Shown: piece after piece, positions 57,968 through 64,000 of the stretch | Layout: every line of letters starts with the position of its first letter | Position numbering within the stretch: the stretch's first letter is position 1 | Source of the DNA: Segatella baroniae B14 | GTDB taxonomy: Bacteria; Bacteroidota; Bacteroidia; Bacteroidales; Bacteroidaceae | NCBI RefSeq assembly: GCF_022024235.1 | Contig: NZ_CP091800.1 | Span: 2,501 to 66,500, forward strand | Direction: 5' to 3' | DNA: 64,000 nucleotides | Translations under genes and position numbers: made by a program | Notes under the pieces: generated by a model | Seen by the model: only the letters and a program-made list of their open reading frames with translations | Told to the model about the DNA's origin: nothing | Databases searched by the model: none

Positions 57968-58927
57968 TTATTTTACTGTCTTGATATGACCTTCAGCGTC
58001 ATATTCCAACTCAGCTACCTTCAAAGAACGTAACCAAGTAGTGTCATTAGAAGGTACACAGTCGTGATGGAAAAGATACCACTTGCCTTTATATTCTACA
58101 ATAGAATGATGAGTAGTCCAACCTACAACTGGTTCAAGAATAACACCCTGGTAAGTAAATGGACCATAAGGATTATCGCCTACAGCGTAGCAGAGTAAAT
58201 GTGTATCTCCAGTACTATAACTAAAATAATACTTTCCATTATATTTGTGCATCCATGAAGCCTCGAAGAAACGGTGAGGATCGTCTGCTGGTAAAGGTTT
58301 ACCTGTCTCGTCTACGATAATGACAGCACGTGGAGCCTCAGCAAACTGCTTAACATCACCGGTCATACGAGCAACTCTAGAAGGAAGTGGATCTTCCTTA
58401 CCCTCAGGCAAGTGTTCAGCCTTTAGCATCTTATTATCCTTGTACCATTGGAGCTGACCACCCCAGATACCACCAAAATACACATAAATTTCACCATCAT
58501 CATCCTTGAAAACGCATGGGTCGATACTATACGAACCACGAATAGGATCTGCTTCTGGCACAAATGGTCCCTCAGGTTTATCGGCTACTGCTACACCAAG
58601 ATGAAACACACCGGTATAATCCTTGGCACTATAGATAAGATAGTATTTACCATCCTTCTCTACACAGTCGTTATCCCACAACTGCTTCTCTACCCATGGG
58701 ATATCCTCGATACCAAACTGTTTACCACAGTCCTTGGCATCCTGTTCCATTGGATCACCATCAATACAGAGTACATGATAGTCTTTCATCTGGAAATGAC
58801 CACCATCATCATCAAAACACTCACCACTATCATAGTCGTGACTAGGATAGATATAGAGTTTACCATCAAACACGTTGGCAGCAGGGTCTGCCATATAATC
58901 ACTTGGAAACACGTATTTTGCCTTCAT
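57968..58927 (-). CDS. Intracellular GH43 exo-beta-xylosidase (GH43_1-like)
   Basis: About 319 aa from ATG 58927 (MKAKYVFPSDYMADP); a TTG at 58954 would add nine residues but gives no signal peptide. Absence of any signal and a compact single-propeller size indicate a cytoplasmic enzyme. Catalytic candidates are Asp in YMADPAANVF (base), Asp in SYSIDPCVFKDDDG (modulator) and Glu in RFFEASWMHKYNG (acid). It should hydrolyse xylobiose and short xylo-oligosaccharides after uptake by the GPH transporter two genes upstream. Last gene of the leftward four-gene operon. Confidence 0.9.
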   Translation of the reverse strand: MKAKYVFPSDYMADPAANVFDGKLYIYPSHDYDSGECFDDDGGHFQMKDYHVLCIDGDPMEQDAKDCGKQFGIEDIPWVEKQLWDNDCVEKDGKYYLIYSAKDYTGVFHLGVAVADKPEGPFVPEADPIRGSYSIDPCVFKDDDGEIYVYFGGIWGGQLQWYKDNKMLKAEHLPEGKEDPLPSRVARMTGDVKQFAEAPRAVIIVDETGKPLPADDPHRFFEASWMHKYNGKYYFSYSTGDTHLLCYAVGDNPYGPFTYQGVILEPVVGWTTHHSIVEYKGKWYLFHHDCVPSNDTTWLRSLKVAELEYDAEGHIKTVK

Positions 58928-59009
58928 TTGCTTATAAATATTTAGAATTAACAAATCGGAATGCTCTTTGAGTATAGCAATATCACCCTATTCAAAGAGC
59001 AACCATGCT

Positions 59010-60119
59010 TTACTCATAAAGTTTGATAATTTCTTTAACCACAGGTTTTACCTTGTAGTTGCGGTCGATAAGCAGACCATAGTTGGTACGACCAGGCACA
59101 GGCCAACCATTCAGCCAGCTGCTTCCGTCGTCCACACCCCAAAGCGTTACACGCTTAATATGATCTACATACTTACGATAAATCTTAAAGAATGACAGAT
59201 ACTGCTGATCGAAAGTCTTCTGAGCAGCTTTAGTCAACCCATTTACATATGGATTAAGTTCCTTATTATACTTATAGTTCTGGCTAATCTCTGCACCACC
59301 AAAGCTCTTAGGATTAGGTAGCATATTGACATCGAGTTCTGTAAACTGAACATCTACACCTGCAGCAATGAAAGCCTTGATAGAATTTTCATAATCCTCA
59401 AGATTAGGATAGTTAAAACCGTTATGGCTCTGCATACCTACAGCATCAATACGACATCCTGCAGCTTTCAACTCCTTAACCAGTTTGACTACAGCATTAC
59501 GCTTAGCAGGAATAGACATCGAATAGTCATTATAATACAATTCTGCATCAGGATCTGCCTGATGAGCAAAAATAAATGCAAGCTTGATAAAATCAGGACC
59601 AATGATCTTATAATAAGGAGACTGACGATATTCACCATTATCAAGGATAGCCTCGTTAACGACATCCCAACCCTTGATTTTACCTTTATATCGCTTAACG
59701 ACATTAGTAATGTGATGATACATACGGTCGATGAGCACCTCACGGGTAACTTCTTTACCTTCCTTATCGGTAAACATCCATTTTGGAGCCTGTGAGTGCC
59801 AAACCAAACAGTGGCCATGAACTGTCATCTTATGCTGTTCCGCAAATTTAACCAACTGGTCAGCATCATGCCAATCATAATAATCCTCTTCTGGATGAAT
59901 AATCTCACCTTTCATACAATTTTCAGCGACAACCGAATTAAAATTATCAGTTATAGCATGAACGATTTTGGGATCATGCGTCCAAATCTGATGACTATTA
60001 AGTGCTGTTCCGACCAAGAAGTATTTACCTAAGACATCCTTCATCGTAGGCTGATTTTGAGCAACTGCTGCTATTGGCAGCAACATAAGGCCAAGGCAAA
60101 ATTGTGTTAGCTTTCTCAT
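59010..60119 (-). CDS. Secreted GH10 endo-beta-1,4-xylanase
   Basis: 369 aa with a signal peptide (1-21, ending AVAQ) and no lipobox, so probably periplasmic. The uninterrupted GH10 barrel has HCLVWHSQAPKWMF, WDVVNEAI (acid/base Glu156), YYNDYSM and FTELDVNM (nucleophile Glu261), and ends WGVDDGSSWLNGWPVPGR. It complements the surface GH10 at 38001 by trimming imported oligosaccharides. Gaps of 31 bp to the transporter upstream and 82 bp to the GH43 downstream suggest one transcript. Gene order GH43-GH10-transporter is a known core of Prevotella and Bacteroides xylan loci. Confidence 0.94.
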   Translation of the reverse strand: MRKLTQFCLGLMLLPIAAVAQNQPTMKDVLGKYFLVGTALNSHQIWTHDPKIVHAITDNFNSVVAENCMKGEIIHPEEDYYDWHDADQLVKFAEQHKMTVHGHCLVWHSQAPKWMFTDKEGKEVTREVLIDRMYHHITNVVKRYKGKIKGWDVVNEAILDNGEYRQSPYYKIIGPDFIKLAFIFAHQADPDAELYYNDYSMSIPAKRNAVVKLVKELKAAGCRIDAVGMQSHNGFNYPNLEDYENSIKAFIAAGVDVQFTELDVNMLPNPKSFGGAEISQNYKYNKELNPYVNGLTKAAQKTFDQQYLSFFKIYRKYVDHIKRVTLWGVDDGSSWLNGWPVPGRTNYGLLIDRNYKVKPVVKEIIKLYE

Positions 60120-60150
60120 TTTTTCTACTATTAATTTATGTATATATAGG

Positions 60151-61548
60151 TTAGTTTTGCTGATTTTTCATTTCTATCGCCCTATTGATTTCGTCTATCT
60201 TCTCATCTGTCAGTTCATACTTTGAAATAATAAACATGGCCAAAAGAAGTAGGGCTGCAGGGATAACACATACCAACCAGAGAATACCCTCTTGAGCTAA
60301 CGGCGTTTGGTTAATACTATCCTTATTATAATGTACATAGTTGAGTACAAAAGGAGCGACCACACTACCGATGGTCATACCTGCTTTGAAGAAAAGACCG
60401 GTAAGTGCATTGACGATACCAGCGATACGCTTGCCACTAGTATATTCTCCAAACGAAATAACCTCTGGAACCAAAGCCCACATATACCCCGTAGCAACAA
60501 TAACACCCGTACTCTTGATAAATTGGGCAATATAGATAAGAATCATACTTGGATGATCCATCTTGGCTACAAAATAAAGGATAGCCATACCAACAATGGC
60601 AACACCAAGAAAAGCATAAAACATATTTTTCTTTCCAATAGCACGCTTAATAGCTGGCACTAATGGCATAAAAATAAATGCAGGAATAGAACCCAGGCCC
60701 ATAAAAGTAGACAATTGGGCTGGAGTGCCATGCAGATTACTATTCATGAAGTATGCACCTGCTGCATTGCCAATACTCATCATAGAGAAGGCTGTGATAA
60801 AGAAAAAGGCGATAACACGAAGTGGACGGTTGCGTACGAACTCAGTTACTAAATCGCTCACCTTAACATCTTCACTGTCTTTAGCATCCATTACCACACG
60901 TTCCTTACACTGTGAGAAACAGAAGAAAAGCAACAAAAGACCCACCACACCATATATCGACATCGTAATAAGCCATGCATGTGGATCTTTTGGCAATGCA
61001 TCACCCTCTGAAACAGCAAAGAACGCAATGAGCAATGGTAGACCAGAACCTACAGCCAAGCCGCCACAGTTAGCCATAAACATACGAACAGATGTAAGTA
61101 CTGTTATCTCATTCGTATCACGAGTAAGCGATGAATTGAGTGCACCATAAGGTACATTAATAAAGGTATACAATAAGGTCATACCAATATACGTAAAATA
61201 CGCATAAAGTAGTGACGGTGCAAAACCATCATAGAAACAAAGGATAGAGAAGCCCGTCAACGGGATACCCACAAACACAAGGTAGGCACGATATTTACCT
61301 AGCTTAGGATTACTTTTATCCACAAGAGTACCGACTACAGGATCCCAGATTACATTAGCAATATTACCGATTAAAAACATAAGGCTCACGTCGGTAGCAT
61401 CAAGTCCATAGATATCGGTATAGAAGAACAGAAGATACATACAGGTTACCTGAAAGATCAAATTCTGTGCTAAGTCGCCCGATCCGAAACCGATGCGCTG
61501 GAGCCAATTCAAATGGTAAAAACCATTCATTTCGCTTGGGTTATTCAT
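60151..61548 (-). CDS. GPH-family (MFS) xylo-oligosaccharide:cation symporter
   Basis: 465 aa, 12 predicted transmembrane helices, no signal peptide. GPH-family marks: IWDPVVGTLVDKSNPKLGKY near the first cytoplasmic loop, NVPYGALNSSLTRDTNE after helix 4 and SFGEYTSGKRIAGIVNALTG in the second half. The family moves pentosides, hexuronides and oligosaccharides with Na+ or H+. Placed between xylanase and esterase genes, it most likely carries xylobiose or xylo-oligomers into the cytoplasm for the GH43 enzyme. It is 2 bp from the esterase gene upstream. Confidence 0.92.
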   Translation of the reverse strand: MNNPSEMNGFYHLNWLQRIGFGSGDLAQNLIFQVTCMYLLFFYTDIYGLDATDVSLMFLIGNIANVIWDPVVGTLVDKSNPKLGKYRAYLVFVGIPLTGFSILCFYDGFAPSLLYAYFTYIGMTLLYTFINVPYGALNSSLTRDTNEITVLTSVRMFMANCGGLAVGSGLPLLIAFFAVSEGDALPKDPHAWLITMSIYGVVGLLLLFFCFSQCKERVVMDAKDSEDVKVSDLVTEFVRNRPLRVIAFFFITAFSMMSIGNAAGAYFMNSNLHGTPAQLSTFMGLGSIPAFIFMPLVPAIKRAIGKKNMFYAFLGVAIVGMAILYFVAKMDHPSMILIYIAQFIKSTGVIVATGYMWALVPEVISFGEYTSGKRIAGIVNALTGLFFKAGMTIGSVVAPFVLNYVHYNKDSINQTPLAQEGILWLVCVIPAALLLLAMFIISKYELTDEKIDEINRAIEMKNQQN

Positions 61549-61550
61549 GA

Positions 61551-62735
61551 TTATTTGTTTTTAAGATTTTTAAAAAAAGATGCTGCAAATTCTCCCATAA
61601 CACGATATCCTTCAGGATTCAAATGAAGTCCGTCTTCAGAATAAGCAGGCAGCAACTGCTGTTCATCCTTCGGATCACGTACAGCCTTATCGAAATCGAT
61701 AACACCATCAAAGACATCCGTCTGACGAATCCATTCATTTACTGTTTGGCGGATAGCCTCATGCCACAGTGAATACCAGCCGTTACCTTTAGTAGGAGTA
61801 ATCGTTGCTCCATATACCTTAAGTCCCTTTGCCTTAGCACGCGAGGCAAGCACTCGATAAGAAGCAATAAGCGTATCAGCAACATGTTCGTAATTTTTGT
61901 TACTTATACCTATATCATTAGTACCTTCAAAGATAACCACGCTACTGATACCCTGCTGAGAAAGAATATCTCGGTCGAATCGTTTCAATGCAGGTTCACT
62001 TATACCATATTCTACGACACAGTTACCGCCAATACCGAGATTGAGTACACCTGTTTCACCATTCAATGCCTCGGCCATTCTATCGGGCCAACGGTTTTGG
62101 GCATTAGTTGTTGTACCACGTCCATCAGTAATACTATTACCCAAGATAGCAATAGCATCCTGCTTATCACTCTTTGTTTCAAGTGTTGCCATGGTATACC
62201 AATGGTCAAGTTTCTCCTCTGTCTTAAAAGTCTGTTTTGGAGAAACCATACCCTGAGCGATATAAGAAGTTGTTCGAGACCCACGATGTGAAGTCATATG
62301 TTCAGGCACCTGATTGCCGTAACATATGGTTACCGCAACTCTAGAGAGTTTAGGAATATTCATCTTAAAGGCATCAGTATAAAGGGCTTTACCCTTTTCA
62401 ATAGTAAAGCTGTGTTTTCCTTTCACTCGAAGCACAACACTCGTGTTTTTCTGAATAGCCGAGGAGTCATCAACCAGGGACAGATAAATTTGGCGAATTT
62501 CGACAGGAACTTCACTAAACTCGTTAGAGAGTTTCATACGAAATGTATTACCTGCTATCGAAGTACGGATAACCTGTCGAATGGTACGATTGGCCAAAGA
62601 TGTTTTTGGCAGGTCATTTCCCCCAGCCCATTCGCTGGCAGAAGCCCACGTGCCCACCCAACTTGTGTTTTGCGCTATAGCTGGACAGGCACAGGCTAAG
62701 AATAACAACTTAACTAATAATCTACGTGTATTCAT
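61551..62735 (-). CDS. SGNH/GDSL-family secreted esterase (probable acetylxylan esterase)
   Basis: 394 aa with a signal peptide (1-22). An N-terminal beta-sandwich (about 25-190, WVGTWASASEW, IRQVIRTSIAGNTFRMKLSN) precedes an SGNH hydrolase domain with AILGNSITDG (Ser201), LGIGGN, EGTNDIG and DGLHLNPEGY (Asp368, His371). The substrate is uncertain within this large family. The operon (transporter, GH10, GH43) makes acetylated or otherwise esterified xylo-oligosaccharides the most likely target. First gene of the leftward operon; a TATTTTTG box lies 64 bp upstream. Confidence 0.85.
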   Translation of the reverse strand: MNTRRLLVKLLFLACACPAIAQNTSWVGTWASASEWAGGNDLPKTSLANRTIRQVIRTSIAGNTFRMKLSNEFSEVPVEIRQIYLSLVDDSSAIQKNTSVVLRVKGKHSFTIEKGKALYTDAFKMNIPKLSRVAVTICYGNQVPEHMTSHRGSRTTSYIAQGMVSPKQTFKTEEKLDHWYTMATLETKSDKQDAIAILGNSITDGRGTTTNAQNRWPDRMAEALNGETGVLNLGIGGNCVVEYGISEPALKRFDRDILSQQGISSVVIFEGTNDIGISNKNYEHVADTLIASYRVLASRAKAKGLKVYGATITPTKGNGWYSLWHEAIRQTVNEWIRQTDVFDGVIDFDKAVRDPKDEQQLLPAYSEDGLHLNPEGYRVMGEFAASFFKNLKNK

Positions 62736-62798
62736 TTTGTTTAGGTTTTTTCGTCATTGGCGTCATCATATGATAACACTTGTAATTATTTATCGATG

Positions 62799-62806
62799 CA
62801 AAAATA
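62799..62806 (-). promoter_or_regulatory. -7 element of the esterase-transporter-GH10-GH43 operon
   Basis: TATTTTTG on the minus strand in the 265-bp divergent spacer with the GH67 gene. No TTTG at -33, and no clear copy of the ACAAAATA element seen at xusA. Confidence 0.45.
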
Positions 62807-62967
62807 AGTATTTCTCTACAAAAATCATTTGCGATACGTTTCTATTGCTTTATCATTTGTTTCATTGATACCTTGAAAAGGTGTAAAAGAAACGTTTTGC
62901 AAAGTTTTAGATACAAATAACAAAATATCGCTATATACAGATAACCTAAAATTTACAAAATTATCCC

Positions 62968-62975
62968 TACCTTTG
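62968..62975 (+). promoter_or_regulatory. -7 element of the GH67 gene
   Basis: TACCTTTG lies 26 bp before ATG 63001. The 5' untranslated region would be only about 20 nt. Confidence 0.5.
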
Positions 62976-63000
62976 CACTATCACTTTAAACAATCTAAAA

Positions 63001-64000
63001 TGAAAAAGACATTAGTTCTTATTATTACCTTGATATTATGTCTTGGTGCATCGGCAGAAGATGGTCATCAACTCTGGCTACGCTATCAGCAGACACATGC
63101 ACAAGTGAACGCTCCCCAAGGTGGAGAAATACTGAATACAGCTTGTCGTGAACTGCGAAATTACTGGCTAGGCCAAGCGATAAATCTGCAATTGGTTAGC
63201 CAGAATATTGTCGCTCCTGAAGGATATACCTTCGATGGAAAGACCTTGAAAGCCTCAACAGAGTCTGGTCTACTCTATGGTGCCTATGCCTTGTTGCGCG
63301 AGCAAACTGTGCGAGGTACGGCTAAGGGTATAATACTGAAGAGTACACCTAAAAGTAAGTATCGTATACTTAACCACTGGGATAATCTCGACGGAAGTAT
63401 CGAACGAGGTTATGCAGGAAAGAGTATTTTTTGGAATTCTCCTATCAAAGGTGAGGCATATGATACACGTCTAAAAGAATATGCTCGCGCCAATGCTTCG
63501 GTAGGTATCAACGGCACTGTACTCGATAATGTAAACGCATCACCTAAAATGCTTACACATACCTATCTCGACAGTGTTGCACACATTGCCAATATACTCC
63601 GTCCTTATGGTTTACGCGTATACCTATCGGTCAATTTTGGTACTCCAAAAGCACTCGGTGCTACCAATACTGCAGACCCACTCAATAAACGTGTGATAAG
63701 CTGGTGGAACAAGAAGGCTAAAGAAATCTATAAATTAATACCAGACTTTGGAGGATTCTGCGTAAAGGCTAATTCAGAAGGTCAACCTGGACCATTCGAC
63801 TATGGCCGCACTCATGCACAGGGTGCCAATATGCTTGCCGATGCACTGAAACCTTATGGTGGACTTGTATTCTGGCGTAGTTTTGTATATGGATCTAAAC
63901 ATAAAGGTGAAGACCGTGTAAAACAAGCCGTCAGCGAGTTTGCAGATCTCGACGGTACTTTCAGAGAAAACGTTATATTACAAAGCAAAAATGGTCCGCT
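63001..64000 (+). CDS. GH67 alpha-glucuronidase (5' part, cut by window edge)
   Basis: 333 codons are visible and the frame stays open to the end. A signal peptide (1-19, ending GASA) precedes the N-terminal domain (HQLWLRYQQTHAQ, ILNTACRELRNYWLG) and the barrel (ILNHWDNLDGSIERGYAGKS, YARANASVGINGTVLDNVNA, FGGFCVKANSEGQPGPFDYG). The last is the hallmark GH67 segment, with Glu of NSEGQPGP as the likely general acid. The rest of the active site lies outside the window; a complete enzyme would need about 300 more residues. It removes 4-O-methylglucuronic acid from the ends of xylo-oligosaccharides and completes the xylan set. Confidence 0.93.

Noticed and set aside
57968..58954. TTG start at 58954 for the cytoplasmic GH43
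   Set aside because: ATG 58927 fits the family N-terminus, and the extra nine residues give no signal peptide.

Overview
The window looks like a chromosomal segment of a low-GC, xylan-degrading Bacteroidales, most probably Prevotella or a close relative (Segatella). Support comes from the rrn operon of Bacteroidetes type, promoters of the TTTG-N20-TAnnTTTG class, several SusC/SusD pairs, a T9SS sorting-domain protein, and a gene order matching the Prevotella bryantii xylan utilisation (xus) cluster. The genus is inferred from content, not from a search.

Layout. (1) 1-3453: leftward rrn operon (16S, tRNA-Ile, tRNA-Ala, start of 23S) with its promoter, then a decayed Abi-family gene and a 111-bp dyad element. 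(2) 4.1-17.1 kb: ordinary metabolic genes, namely a sodium:alanine-type symporter and a YdcZ-type transporter, a large exo-rhamnogalacturonan-lyase-like protein, a LemA/TPM membrane cluster, a GH97, a GH43 and a small outer-membrane beta-barrel protein. (3) 17.1-37.6 kb: an RHS/YD-repeat toxin island, nearly all leftward. It holds one complete 2,121-aa secreted RHS protein coupled to a small T9SS-sorted protein, four 5'-truncated orphan RHS 3' ends, RHS relics, and many small lipoprotein, membrane or secreted genes that look like immunity genes. The full RHS tip carries an HExxH motif, and three orphans share a second metallopeptidase-like tip (HEFGH, plus ETWAN in the two complete copies). 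Each of these three is followed by a member of one paralogous lipoprotein family. A separate cassette pairs an L,D-transpeptidase-like protein with an SH3-domain protein. (4) 37.9-64 kb: the xylan locus. A leftward operon xusA-xusB-xusC-xusD-xusE-xyn10 (SusC, SusD, SusC, SusD, surface lipoprotein, GH10 with inserted CBM) is followed to the right by a CE6-GH43 fusion, a rightward hybrid two-component regulator, a leftward operon (SGNH esterase, GPH transporter, GH10, intracellular GH43) and the start of a GH67 alpha-glucuronidase.

The xylan genes form a complete pathway. Surface GH10 and SusC/D capture and import xylan fragments. Periplasmic GH10, CE6-GH43, esterase and GH67 remove side chains and shorten the chains. 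The GPH transporter carries oligomers or xylose across the inner membrane, and cytoplasmic GH43 finishes hydrolysis. The hybrid sensor probably activates all of this. xusB carries a one-base frameshift in this sequence.

The most novel material is the RHS island: a metallopeptidase toxin family with dedicated lipoprotein immunity genes, kept as a series of recombined 3' cassettes behind one full-length secreted RHS protein. A second candidate is a shared activator-type promoter element at identical spacing upstream of xusA and the CE6-GH43 gene.
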